Assembly (NCBI RefSeq): GCF_045223415.1 | Contig: NZ_JBEQZJ010000008.1 | Span: 1 to 64,000 of the forward strand | Direction: 5' to 3' | Source: Hoskinsella mucinilytica | GTDB lineage: Bacteria > Bacillota_I > Bacilli_A > Erysipelotrichales > Erysipelotrichaceae | DNA length: 64,000 nt | Shown here: positions 17,054 to 26,052 of the stretch, in pieces | Numbering within the stretch: the first letter of the stretch is position 1 | Layout of the letters: the number at the start of each line of letters is the position of its first letter | The notes under the pieces: model-generated | The model's database searches: none | Told to the model about the DNA's origin: nothing | Seen by the model: the letters and a program-made list of their open reading frames with translations, nothing else | Program-made: the position numbers and the translations under genes

Positions 17054-17430
17054 GCTATCTAATTAATGATGACAAATTGTATAAACTCATATTGATTATA
17101 TTCATTAGAAAATGTTTCTAAGATCAACAGATTTCTTAGTCTTTCTAACTAAACCAATATAATACATCTTTCACAATCTCAATAAGAATATGCTTTTTCT
17201 AATTTTTGCTTTTCTCCTGTTATACAAGCATATATACATATTTGATATATTCTTTGTAAGAATAATTTTTATACCCTGATTAAATATCATTATTAATCAC
17301 TTTATCATGTAATTAAGAATTAATAATCATAATTGTTTAAAATCTTTTATTTATGTTCTAAAATATAATGATTTAAACTAACTTTACTAGATAATATGGT
17401 ATCATAATACTATGTTCGAGGAGGATGTTT
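17054..17430. other. 377-bp AT-rich gap after agrB
   Basis: No supported gene. A weak hairpin (CTAAGA at 17118-17123, TCTTAG at 17134-17139), followed by TCTTTC, may end the agr transcript. The last 60 bp probably hold the promoter of the exported-protein pair (CATAAT at 17403), which would be a natural place for agr control. Confidence 0.4.
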
Positions 17431-18015
17431 ATGAAAAAGATTCTTTTGGTTTTCTTAATGTTATTCATGAGTGCATGCAATGCTAACACGTCACAACATG
17501 ACAATTCTCAAAAAATAGTTAGGCAAGATCACGACTATATTTATAATCTCGAAGATAGCGATGAACAAAAACAAATATATCAAATATTTGCAATTTCTCC
17601 ACGCACAGATACTAATTATTTCTGTATTTATCATTTTGAACTAGAACCTCATGATAAACCATATACGTTAACTATAAATCTTAGATTTAAAGATAAAGAA
17701 AAAAAAATCAATGTTATGGACATTCCTTCTTCTCAAGAAAAACAAGTAATCATGCAGGCATATGATCAATTTGTATTAAAAACAGCTTTTATAGAAAATG
17801 GTAAGATTATAAAGCAACAGAACAATGATATAAATGATTTTGTAGGTTATAAAATAAAAGCCTCTGCATCAAATCCTATTACTTATATTGAAGAAACAGA
17901 CCTTAACTCAAGTAAAGTGCTTTATGAAGTTGAATTTTATATAAATGATATAAATATAGATAATACAAATATAGAACCCGATAAGTTTTATGTGACAGTC
18001 AAGATGGAGGTATGA
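17431..18015 (+). CDS. predicted lipoprotein
   Basis: 194 residues. A Lys-rich start, a hydrophobic segment and the lipobox MSAC (Cys near residue 16) mark a lipid-anchored exported protein. The mature part is hydrophilic with many beta-prone stretches and no recognised domain. ATG 17431 follows GAGGAGG; the ATG 6 bp upstream overlaps that site. The stop overlaps the region of the next start, so the two are coupled. It is probably a target or effector of the agr locus; function unknown. Confidence 0.75.
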   Translation: MKKILLVFLMLFMSACNANTSQHDNSQKIVRQDHDYIYNLEDSDEQKQIYQIFAISPRTDTNYFCIYHFELEPHDKPYTLTINLRFKDKEKKINVMDIPSSQEKQVIMQAYDQFVLKTAFIENGKIIKQQNNDINDFVGYKIKASASNPITYIEETDLNSSKVLYEVEFYINDINIDNTNIEPDKFYVTVKMEV

Positions 18016-18017
18016 TC

Positions 18018-18524
18018 ATGAAAAAACTTTTAATAATTTTATCTTCCATTATTTTTCTCTCTACTACAAAAACATCTACGAAAATATATTACGTTGAAAA
18101 CAAAGAAGCGGCACTATATGATCAAATATTAAACGGTAATGAAAAAACAGCATACACGTTTGATTTTGAAATTGAAAAACCTATGATTATTGTGGCTAGA
18201 ATGTATGAAGATGATATAGAGATAAAAAATTTAAAAACCGCATACAGGACATTATATCCTGACAATAATAAATTATTGGTTTCTCTAGATGCTACATATG
18301 GTTTTTTTACGTTTTATAGTAAAGGTAGAACTGGAAGAACAAGTTTCAACATGACTTATAATGCTGATAAAAGAAATTATTATCAAAAATCTTTTTCTAA
18401 CGTAACATATATCAGAAAAGATATGTCAAATGTTAATGAAGAAATAATTCCATTAATCATTTGTGAGTATGAAGAAAATGGACATACATATACATCAAAG
18501 ATACTTCTTGAAGCTTGTGACTAA
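18018..18524 (+). CDS. predicted exported protein
   Basis: 168 residues with a clear signal peptide (KKLLIILSSIIFLST) and no lipobox Cys. The remainder is a soluble, beta-rich sequence with no recognised family. GGAGG lies 7 bp before ATG 18018. It forms a two-gene unit with the lipoprotein and is closed by a strong terminator. Function unknown. Confidence 0.75.
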   Translation: MKKLLIILSSIIFLSTTKTSTKIYYVENKEAALYDQILNGNEKTAYTFDFEIEKPMIIVARMYEDDIEIKNLKTAYRTLYPDNNKLLVSLDATYGFFTFYSKGRTGRTSFNMTYNADKRNYYQKSFSNVTYIRKDMSNVNEEIIPLIICEYEENGHTYTSKILLEACD

Positions 18525-18525
18525 A

Positions 18526-18581
18526 CGTAAAAAAAGAAGATATAGTCCAATGATGATCAAGCCTTATCTTCTTTTTTTACG
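18526..18581. terminator. bidirectional terminator
   Basis: A 17-bp perfect stem (18526-18542 with 18565-18581) has an A-rich left arm and a T-rich right arm, so it can end transcription from both the exported-protein pair and the convergent DUF1906 gene. Confidence 0.85.
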
Positions 18582-18629
18582 CTAAAATCTACTCAATTAA
18601 TCTCTTTTTTAAAAGAATCACTTTTCAGT

Positions 18630-20903
18630 TTATAAAATAAATGCGCCTGATTGCATTACTTGATAAATTAATAACCCAGCTTCTGGAGCTATAGTTGGTG
18701 CTAAATATGGGGCAAATGCAAACATAGCCAATACTGCCAATCCTGCTAATGCCAATTCTGGCTCTAGTTGAAATTTATTATCATCAAATTTATTTTTATG
18801 CAATGTTATTTTAACTTCTACAGCAACAGATATAGAATCTGTTCCTTCAAATGATTGATCCATTAAATGTTCCTTTTCAGCCGTTATTTTAAATACACAT
18901 ACATTATAACTTTCTACTTTTACTGAAAATGATATGTTTCCTGATTTAATGGACATTGCAACCTTATTTACTGTTTCTTCAAACTGACTAACGTTAAATA
19001 GATTAGAATCAAAATCTTGTAATTCGATTTCTGCACAAAGATCATTTACTTGCTTTTTAAAAGTAGTGGATAATTCGCCGGAATTATCTATATTGACATC
19101 TAGTTTTACGTTCGTCTTATCCTGTGATAATGCAAATGATATTGTTGTACTAATTTCAGTAGTAGCAAAATCTGTTGCAAATGTTTCCAAAAGAATTTTA
19201 TGATCATATGAAATTCCTAAATCAATTAAAGAATCAAGGCAATTAAACGAATCTAATACGTTATATATAAATTCTTTTCTAGAATTTTCTAATTTAGCAT
19301 CCTCTATCTCTTTTTCTAATTCTTTATCTGTCTTATGTGGTACCTTATCAAATTTTGTAATTCCAATATCTGCCCCTGAATAAGCAACTTTATCTAAAGG
19401 AAATGATGGATTTGATGGAAATGCAGGACTATCTTGAGTTCCGGCAAATTCATGAAATTGATCAAATGCCCAATTTTTAGGCAATGGATAACCTATATTG
19501 CAAGCGAATTTAGTAGACATTCCTGCCACAAAGGAATATTTGGTCCAACCTTTATCACATAGCTGGGAACATATATACCTAGGACCATATGCTCCTAATG
19601 TGTAATTTTTATCATTATCATCTGATTTAAATGCAGTAGCTAATTTTTTGAAATATGGAATAATAAATGTCATTATTTGGTATCCATACGCATCAAAATC
19701 AACTGCAAAATAGATAGTTGTTCCATTAGGTATACCAATTCTTTTAGCGGCTAGAATGGCTGTCATACCATCAATAAATCCTTGTGATGGATTTTTAAAA
19801 TAATCTAAACTCCATCCACCATCTTGATAGATAGGGAAGACGGATAGTCCTGCTGCTTCAATATTGTCAATTTCATCATACGTAATAAATTTTGGTATAA
19901 AATCATTCCCAACTGTTCCAGTAAGATAACGACCAACATGAGTATACCCTGCTGTTTTTAAGTCTATAGCCTGTTGTCTATTTAATACGGTTGCACAATC
20001 GCATGCTCTTGCCTTTCTATCAGGATCGCCTCTACTATCTAATAAAGAATGCATCGTGATATGATTAACTTGACCTAATACAACGCCTTCAAGATTTTTT
20101 AAGGCAGCAAAAGATTGGAAATCACTAACTGCTTTGCTTGTTGTAGCATCATATACACCATCAAATCTTTGTGGATCAAAACCATTTACATATAAAGAAT
20201 ACTGAAGAATTTTGTTGAGTTTAGTTTTATTGCCCCCTTGATATAGCGTTGGGAATGCAGACGCTGTTAATGGTCCAAAATTTAATTCATTTAAATCTTC
20301 GATCCATTCCTTACTTATTACATTAGTTTCTAATTGTAAAGCGGCCAGTAAACTTAAAGCAGTATGGCGTTGCATAATACCATCACATGGACCTACACCA
20401 ATATAATCAGAATAAGATGTATTTAATTGTCTTTGTATAGTCTGAATATCACTATCACCACCAAAAACTTTTTCAAACCAATAAAGAGACAGAAGTCCAT
20501 ACCATACTTTCCAATCTACAATACCTGTTTCTTCTAAACCTGCATCACTTTGCATAGATTTAACTGCGGCAATACCAGTATTATAGTATATTCCTGTTAT
20601 TCCTCCAGCATTATATCCTTTTGCAAATAACGCCCCTTGAATTAAACATACATCAACACTTGGTTCATCATTAGGATCCATTTTAGTAATAGGTTTCAAA
20701 TTTTTCATGCATTCAGCCGTTACTGGTCCTAATACTCCAGTAGGTGTAATAGCATGTTCAATTTGGAATGCTCTTACGGTCGCTTGCATTAAATTGGTAC
20801 CTGTAGCTCCATCAACTTCAACTGGAATCCAGCCTGCACTTCCACCAAATATCGTGTTTAACCAATTCTGAAACGTTATAATGCTTGAATTCTTTTCTTC
20901 CAT
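18630..20903 (-). CDS. peptidoglycan-binding and glycoside-hydrolase-like (DUF1906) protein
   Basis: 757 residues without a signal peptide. The first 300 residues contain three or four peptidoglycan-binding-like repeats (ATVRAFQIEHAITPTGVLGP, GITGIYYNTGIAAVKSMQ, FDGVYDATTSKAVSDFQ). Residues about 300-520 are a Rv2525c-like TIM-barrel (DUF1906): AGYTHVGRYLTG, FPIYQDGG, IYFAVDFDAYG, LGAYGPRYIC. The last 230 residues are unassigned and end in a hydrophobic Ala/Pro-rich tail. It may act on or bind cell wall; the export route is unclear. ATG 20903 follows AAAAGGAGG. Confidence 0.85.
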   Translation of the reverse strand: MEEKNSSIITFQNWLNTIFGGSAGWIPVEVDGATGTNLMQATVRAFQIEHAITPTGVLGPVTAECMKNLKPITKMDPNDEPSVDVCLIQGALFAKGYNAGGITGIYYNTGIAAVKSMQSDAGLEETGIVDWKVWYGLLSLYWFEKVFGGDSDIQTIQRQLNTSYSDYIGVGPCDGIMQRHTALSLLAALQLETNVISKEWIEDLNELNFGPLTASAFPTLYQGGNKTKLNKILQYSLYVNGFDPQRFDGVYDATTSKAVSDFQSFAALKNLEGVVLGQVNHITMHSLLDSRGDPDRKARACDCATVLNRQQAIDLKTAGYTHVGRYLTGTVGNDFIPKFITYDEIDNIEAAGLSVFPIYQDGGWSLDYFKNPSQGFIDGMTAILAAKRIGIPNGTTIYFAVDFDAYGYQIMTFIIPYFKKLATAFKSDDNDKNYTLGAYGPRYICSQLCDKGWTKYSFVAGMSTKFACNIGYPLPKNWAFDQFHEFAGTQDSPAFPSNPSFPLDKVAYSGADIGITKFDKVPHKTDKELEKEIEDAKLENSRKEFIYNVLDSFNCLDSLIDLGISYDHKILLETFATDFATTEISTTISFALSQDKTNVKLDVNIDNSGELSTTFKKQVNDLCAEIELQDFDSNLFNVSQFEETVNKVAMSIKSGNISFSVKVESYNVCVFKITAEKEHLMDQSFEGTDSISVAVEVKITLHKNKFDDNKFQLEPELALAGLAVLAMFAFAPYLAPTIAPEAGLLIYQVMQSGAFIL

Positions 20904-21502
20904 AATAAATATCCTCCTTTTGGAATAATCCCTAAGGATAATATATATTTTAATTTAGTAATTAACAATAAACCATGATTTAAATCTAATTTTACTGTCT
21001 TAAACATTTATTTTATCTTAGTTTTATCAAATAATAATTTTTTATATTTTTACCCCAAAATTTAGATTTCTTTAATTATAACTATATATGAACAACCATT
21101 TCTTTCAGGCAATATTTATTGGATTTCATTTTTTGATATTTATATTTTTTAGTATCATAATTATTTACTCCAATTATATCAGTTGTAAACAGACATTTAG
21201 GATATGTCAATTAAACTTATGTCCTGCTAATAATAATTACTGTACTCAAAATTCTTATAGATGTAATTGATAAAAAACGATCAATTAACCTGTGATGAAA
21301 AACTTATTTTTAAGTACAAACTTTCAATAACATTTTTTATTTTATAGCAATATATTGAATACCATTATTTATTGCTAATCTGAGTGAACATAAATATATT
21401 ATACCGTAAAACAAAAAACACAATAAATTGACATATGTAATTATGTTATAATTATAAGTGTTCTTACAAGCATTATTTATATAAAGAAAGCAGGATGAAT
21501 TT
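20904..21502. other. 599-bp AT-rich gap
   Basis: No convincing gene. A 60-codon frame at 21088-21270 lacks a ribosome site. TTGACA at 21428 and TATAAT at 21447 are good hexamers but only 13 bp apart; TATAAG at 21453 gives 19 bp. One of these probably drives the VanZ-like gene. Confidence 0.4.
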
Positions 21503-22144
21503 ATGTTCAAACTATATACTATTTTTGATGCTATTAGTTTACTTATTATCTACAGGCTACATTTTTATCCACAATGGAAAAACTGCAAATATACTTTTTT
21601 TGTAAAGACAGTGTTCTATATTTACATATGTTTCTTACTATATTTCACATTACTTCCAGTTGTTTTTCCTACACCCTTTTCTGGTACCAATTTTAGTTTC
21701 AACAATCTTAATCTCATTCTATTTAAAGATATAATACAAGGTAATGGTCAAGCCGTAAAGGAGTTTGGATTGAATATCTTAATGATGGTTCCATTTGGTA
21801 TTTTATTACCTTTCTGTACCCAAAAAAAATGTATACCAACACTTTGTTATACATTTTTATTAAGTACTTGTATCGAGGTTTTGCAATTGTTTTCAATTAG
21901 AGGATTAGCAGTATGCGATATCACAGATTTGATTTCTAATACACTAGGAGGCTTAATAGGATATATTTTATTTAAGATATTTTCACAAAAAGCACAGCTA
22001 GTTATAACACATTTTTTTCCAAAAAATAACGAGAATACATACAAAAAAAATATTAGATTTAGTAAGTTAGAGGTATTAATTTATATCATTATTTTCATTC
22101 AATTATTTTTTAGATCTATTATCATAAATTTTATAGCACTTTAA
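21503..22144 (+). CDS. VanZ-like membrane protein
   Basis: 213 residues with four or five membrane helices. The VanZ family core is present: NILMMVPFGILLPF and the conserved STCIEVLQLF...CDITDLISNTLGGLIGY. VanZ itself gives low-level teicoplanin resistance, but most family members have no proven role. There is no vanA/B cluster here. It is monocistronic and ends in a large hairpin. The ribosome site (AGCAGGATG) is modest. Confidence 0.85.
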   Translation: MFKLYTIFDAISLLIIYRLHFYPQWKNCKYTFFVKTVFYIYICFLLYFTLLPVVFPTPFSGTNFSFNNLNLILFKDIIQGNGQAVKEFGLNILMMVPFGILLPFCTQKKCIPTLCYTFLLSTCIEVLQLFSIRGLAVCDITDLISNTLGGLIGYILFKIFSQKAQLVITHFFPKNNENTYKKNIRFSKLEVLIYIIIFIQLFFRSIIINFIAL

Positions 22145-22236
22145 GCAACACAGTGAGAATTTATGTTTCTTCCTTGAAGATCTTCATTAGTGGTACAAAG
22201 GAGATAGTCCGGTTGCTCAATTAAAGTGCCTTTTTT
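22136..22236 (+). terminator. large stem-loop ending the VanZ-like transcript
   Basis: GCACTTTAA (22136-22144, containing the stop codon) pairs with TTAAAGTGC (22221-22229). GCAAC (22145-22149) pairs with GTTGC (22212-22216), and CTTTTTT follows. The 62-nt apical part is unusually long for a simple terminator and may hold additional structure. Confidence 0.65.
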
Positions 22237-22262
22237 ACATTAATACAGAAGGCATAAAAAAA

Positions 22263-22292
22263 GTAATGTGTTCAACATTCGAACAACATTAC
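22263..22292 (-). terminator. terminator of the peptide/ABC operon
   Basis: The minus strand shows GTAATGT...ACATTAC with an inner GTTC/GAAC stem and seven T residues directly behind (22262-22256). It lies 185 bp after the ATPase stop. Confidence 0.75.
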
Positions 22293-22476
22293 AACTTTTA
22301 GAATTTTCTTTTTTAAAATCAAAACACATAGGATAGATTGCCAAATTAATTTACTGGTTATTACCTCTTTTGAGTTACCAATTTTTATGTTAAATATTTT
22401 ATCTATTTACACCCATTAATGCCTCTAATATTTTTTACATTTACTTTTTTGCTTTTATTGTGTAATCCTTAAACAT

Positions 22477-23109
22477 TTAAAATATTTGAGTGAGAGTGGC
22501 GTTATTAAATTCATATACAGAATCTGCTAATTCTTCAATATCTCCTTCAATATGGCTAGTTAATAAAATGATTCTATCCTTGCTTTTTAGAGTGATAAGT
22601 AAGTTTTTAATTTCTTTCCTACCTTTTTTATCCAATCCATTAAATGGTTCATCTAATACTATGATTTTTTGATCTTCCATAATTGCTTGGGCTATTGCCA
22701 GCCGCTGACGCATTCCTAAAGAGAAATTTTTAACCTTATCTTTATTATTAATATCCAATCCAACTAATGAAATATATCTTTTTATTTCATCATCTGAAAT
22801 TTTATTTCGAATGCTTGCTAAATACTTTAAATTTTGAAATTGATTGTAATTTTCAATAAATCCTGGTCGTTCTATCAAAACACCTAAATCAGGGATAAAA
22901 TCCAAATCTTTCCCTATTTGTTTTCCATTGAATAAAACGGTTCCTTTATTTGGTTTTAAAAAACCACAAAGCAGTTTGAAAAAAACTGACTTTCCAGATC
23001 CATTTGCACCAATAAAACCATAAATTTTGCCATAATCAAGTTCGATATTGATATCATCAATTACGATATGATTTTTAAACTTCTTTGATAAATGTTCTAT
23101 TTTTAGCAT
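22477..23109 (-). CDS. ABC transporter ATP-binding protein
   Basis: 210 residues. Walker A is GANGSGKSVFF, the signature is FSLGMRQRLAIAQ, Walker B is IIVLDEPFNGLD, and the switch His is in LTSHIEG. This is the short ATPase type used with ABC-2 or multi-permease exporters for bacteriocin immunity or peptide export. It is last of five genes and overlaps the preceding membrane protein by 7 bp. ATG 23109 follows AAGGAGG. Confidence 0.9.
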   Translation of the reverse strand: MLKIEHLSKKFKNHIVIDDINIELDYGKIYGFIGANGSGKSVFFKLLCGFLKPNKGTVLFNGKQIGKDLDFIPDLGVLIERPGFIENYNQFQNLKYLASIRNKISDDEIKRYISLVGLDINNKDKVKNFSLGMRQRLAIAQAIMEDQKIIVLDEPFNGLDKKGRKEIKNLLITLKSKDRIILLTSHIEGDIEELADSVYEFNNATLTQIF

Positions 23110-23813
23110 AGAACAACCTCCTTCTTTTTAATTAAATATTTAAACCAAAAAATTGAAATAAAATCTATTGTAAACAACATCAAAACATATGGTATATAAT
23201 TTGTTTCTATTTCTATAAATTTTGATGTTGAAATCGCTAAAGGAATGTTAATTGGTATCATTGTGTTCGCACAATATATAATTAGAATAGAAATGAAACT
23301 ATATTCAAACTGAATTATACATTCTAATACCACATAAATCACTATCATACTGACTATGCTCAAACAATCTGCGACAATGTATTCTACTAATTCTAATTGT
23401 TTTATCAAATATGCTCTGGAAAGAATAAAATATACTATGTTAGACAACATAGTAAGAGCAACACCATAGCATAAAATAATGACTAATACAGAATTCATGA
23501 ATTTTTTATAACTACTAATTCTTGAAAGTATAAAAATCGCTATTTCACTTCTTACTTTTTCTATAATTCTTCCAATAAACATGAATATTATTGAGATGTT
23601 TATCAATTTGAATACCAATAAGCTTAAACTGAAGACATGATTATTATCTCCACCAATCCAAAGAATATATGAACTATATTCATCTATTGGTTTCATAATA
23701 AAGACTAAAAACAAAAAATCAATTGCTAAAAACAAAAGTAGATTGACAATAATAAGTGTTTTGAATTCTTTCCATATCAATTTATTAAGACTCATTACTG
23801 TTATCATATTCAT
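23103..23813 (-). CDS. ABC transporter membrane protein
   Basis: 236 residues with about six membrane helices and no recognised signature. It overlaps the previous gene by 29 bp and the ATPase by 7 bp. GGAG lies close to ATG 23813; ATG codons at 23807 and 23795 are alternatives. It is one of three unlike membrane subunits that share the single ATPase. Confidence 0.75.
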   Translation of the reverse strand: MNMITVMSLNKLIWKEFKTLIIVNLLLFLAIDFLFLVFIMKPIDEYSSYILWIGGDNNHVFSLSLLVFKLINISIIFMFIGRIIEKVRSEIAIFILSRISSYKKFMNSVLVIILCYGVALTMLSNIVYFILSRAYLIKQLELVEYIVADCLSIVSMIVIYVVLECIIQFEYSFISILIIYCANTMIPINIPLAISTSKFIEIETNYIPYVLMLFTIDFISIFWFKYLIKKKEVVLC

Positions 23814-24534
23814 TAAACTCCAATCTGTTGATAAGTAAATCTTGCTCTATCCATGAATAGAAAACCATATATCCTATAAGATGTATATTCAAAAATATCG
23901 TATCATTCAGTTTCATAATTTCTTGTTGCCTTAAATAATTACCTCCAGCAGAAAAATCTAATATCAGAATAAAATTATTATTAAAAATTTTCAGTAATTC
24001 TGTTGGAAGTGTCAATACAAAAAATATCAAGATAGGAATTAAACAAATATAATTACTGTTTTTTTGAATAATTTGGAAATGTAACATACTATAGTATGTC
24101 AATAACTGTGCTATACAGGCTAATAGAAAATATCGTATTACAAGAAACATTATATTGTATAATATAATAACCGAAAAATTCCCTAACACAAGTGTAAAAT
24201 AAAAAATAGGTACTATAGTTATAGTTAAACAAATAAGAATAGTTGACAATACTATAAATATAGAATCAATTAAAACATAATTTTTTTTCGATTGAAATCT
24301 AGAAACATAATTTAAAAGAATGATATATATACCATTTTTGTGTATTATCACTAAGGAAGGAATAAATACTAACCATAAATATAAATCATTTGTAACGATT
24401 GATAAGTATCCATAAAAGTCATTTGTATTGCTCATATGCGCTGTTACTATAATAAAAAAAATATTTGCAAAGGTGACTAAATAAGTAAGTTTAGATTTAT
24501 AAACTATTTTAAATTTTTCTTTTATTAGATTCAT
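23785..24534 (-). CDS. ABC transporter membrane protein
   Basis: 249 residues, about six membrane helices (first at 16-33). No family signature is recognised. The start lies 3 bp after the preceding stop with a weak ribosome site, so translation is probably coupled. Context assigns it to the peptide-linked exporter. Confidence 0.75.
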   Translation of the reverse strand: MNLIKEKFKIVYKSKLTYLVTFANIFFIIVTAHMSNTNDFYGYLSIVTNDLYLWLVFIPSLVIIHKNGIYIILLNYVSRFQSKKNYVLIDSIFIVLSTILICLTITIVPIFYFTLVLGNFSVIILYNIMFLVIRYFLLACIAQLLTYYSMLHFQIIQKNSNYICLIPILIFFVLTLPTELLKIFNNNFILILDFSAGGNYLRQQEIMKLNDTIFLNIHLIGYMVFYSWIEQDLLINRLEFNEYDNSNES

Positions 24535-24537
24535 ATA

Positions 24538-25335
24538 TCAATTACCGCTTTTTAAATATCTATTTTCATTTAATACATAACTGATAATTCCGATAAGTAA
24601 ATATACAATTATCATGATTATAAAACCATATAAAGTGAAATTTGTTGATATTAGTGGTTGCATAACTACATTGGGTTGCAAAAAAGATGGGAAAATCATA
24701 TCCAATACGCCAACAATTAAAAATGGAACAATGATGATTGCAATTTTATTTTTTAGCATTGCCGTAATCCCAACTGAAAATACGATAAAGCTAAAGTAAT
24801 AAATTGTTTGCATTCCAAATAATAATAAAAAGTAAACATATGGGTTTTTGAGAAAAAATGATTCTTTATAAGAAACCAAATTTTCAATAAATTCTAAATC
24901 AACATCATGGTATGTGAAGAAATATGTTATAATTGCAAAACATAGTTCAGCCATGGCCAATAGCATTGTACCTGATATTGCAATAGCCATAATTTTTTTT
25001 ATTAAATACTTCTTTCTTCCTTCACGAGCAGTCATAAAATTTCTGAAGTTATTTTTCTTTTCTTCATAATATGATAATATATAGGGCGATATAAGAATAA
25101 GTGGAGCTAATGCTTGAACCATGTAATATGAGCCACTCCATACACGAAATACATTTCCATAATAGTGTTTAAAAAACAACAAATCATCTTGTCTAGTAAA
25201 TTCTATTGATGGTTTAGCTAAAAGTGCTGTTCGCCATCCCTTATAATACGTATTTACTAGCATTAAGCAAACAATAAGAATAAATAAAATAATATTAGAT
25301 TTTTTCAGCAAAGCTCGTTTTATCTCTTGGAACAT
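24538..25335 (-). CDS. ABC-2-like membrane protein
   Basis: 265 residues. An N-terminal helix, an extracellular loop with aromatic residues, then five helices is the general plan of ABC-2 permeases. ATG 25335 follows GAGGAGG, which can fold with CTCCT just upstream (see the inverted-repeat entry). It is first of the transporter genes, 61 bp behind the secreted peptide gene. Confidence 0.75.
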   Translation of the reverse strand: MFQEIKRALLKKSNIILFILIVCLMLVNTYYKGWRTALLAKPSIEFTRQDDLLFFKHYYGNVFRVWSGSYYMVQALAPLILISPYILSYYEEKKNNFRNFMTAREGRKKYLIKKIMAIAISGTMLLAMAELCFAIITYFFTYHDVDLEFIENLVSYKESFFLKNPYVYFLLLFGMQTIYYFSFIVFSVGITAMLKNKIAIIIVPFLIVGVLDMIFPSFLQPNVVMQPLISTNFTLYGFIIMIIVYLLIGIISYVLNENRYLKSGN

Positions 25336-25357
25336 ACATAGACCTCCTCAATTAGGA

Positions 25358-25844
25358 GATGTTATAAGGTGTAAACGATAGTCTAATTCATTTTATTTAG
25401 TATGAATCAGGACTCCAATTTCCGTACGTTGTTGCTGAAGAATTCCATGCACCTCCGTGTCTAGTTGCACGGGCAGCATATTGATATCCCCCTACAGCAT
25501 TGAAACGTGACCAAACATGATATCCAAATGTACCTGCTTGGGTGAATGCAACTACACGTGATTCTCCATTTGAATTCGCCATATCATATTCGAAATTGTT
25601 TGTACTTCCTGATGTATTTGTACACTTTATAATTGGCGCTTCATTGTTTGTAACCTTATAAACATAATTCGTATATGCCCATGGACTCAACCAACCTGAA
25701 GTCAAATTCAGTGTATATTTTCCATTGTATGCGCTTGCAGTAACTAGTGTTCCCATAAGCATAAGGGACATTAATCCTGCTTTTAAAATACTCGATTTTT
25801 TCATCCTTGTTTTTCCTCCTTTTTGTTTTACACCTTATAACATC
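25358..25844. repeat. 18-bp perfect inverted repeat framing the secreted peptide gene
   Basis: GATGTTATAAGGTGTAAA at 25358-25375 recurs as its exact inverse complement at 25827-25844. The two copies enclose the whole 135-codon gene. One lies in its leader, the other just ahead of the next gene. It could be an invertible segment, a shared operator, or an RNA-level long-range stem. Confidence 0.8.
25397..25804 (-). CDS. small secreted DUF2712-like protein, possible bacteriocin-type peptide
   Basis: 135 residues. The signal peptide is KKSSILKAGLMSLMLMGTLVTASA, followed by a mature domain of about 110 residues rich in Tyr, Trp, Asn, Ser and Gly. The ending YGNWSPDSY and the preceding YQYAARATRHGG segment recall the DUF2712 family (VSGYWDEET-type ending), often found beside ABC exporters. 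I rely on memory for that resemblance. It has two Cys-free halves and only one Cys, so no disulfide pair within the mature part. ATG 25804 follows AAAAAGGAGG. Confidence 0.75.
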   Translation of the reverse strand: MKKSSILKAGLMSLMLMGTLVTASAYNGKYTLNLTSGWLSPWAYTNYVYKVTNNEAPIIKCTNTSGSTNNFEYDMANSNGESRVVAFTQAGTFGYHVWSRFNAVGGYQYAARATRHGGAWNSSATTYGNWSPDSY

Positions 25845-26052
25845 AAAACGTGTAATCAAAATTTTCTAATGACTACGCATAAATTATATCAAAATAAAGT
25901 TATCATAAAATGGTCATTAAGACACAAAAAAGCCTTTTTTAGACATTGCTACGCTTCAATAGTAAATAATTGATATCTATAAACAAATGCGAATCGTCTC
26001 ATCATATCGATTTTTAGACTTTTTTGATTAAAAAATTTAATGAAATATTACT

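Noticed and set aside
21088..21270. 60-codon hydrophobic, Cys-containing frame
   Set aside because: No ribosome site and no supporting context; AT-rich sequence gives such frames by chance.
21428..21452. Consensus promoter TTGACA / TATAAT for the VanZ-like gene
   Set aside because: Both hexamers are good but only 13 bp apart, too close for sigma-A; kept only as a note in the gap entry.
21503..22144. Glycopeptide-resistance cluster, suggested by the VanZ-like gene
   Set aside because: No vanA/B ligase, vanH, vanX or vanRS genes are present in the element.
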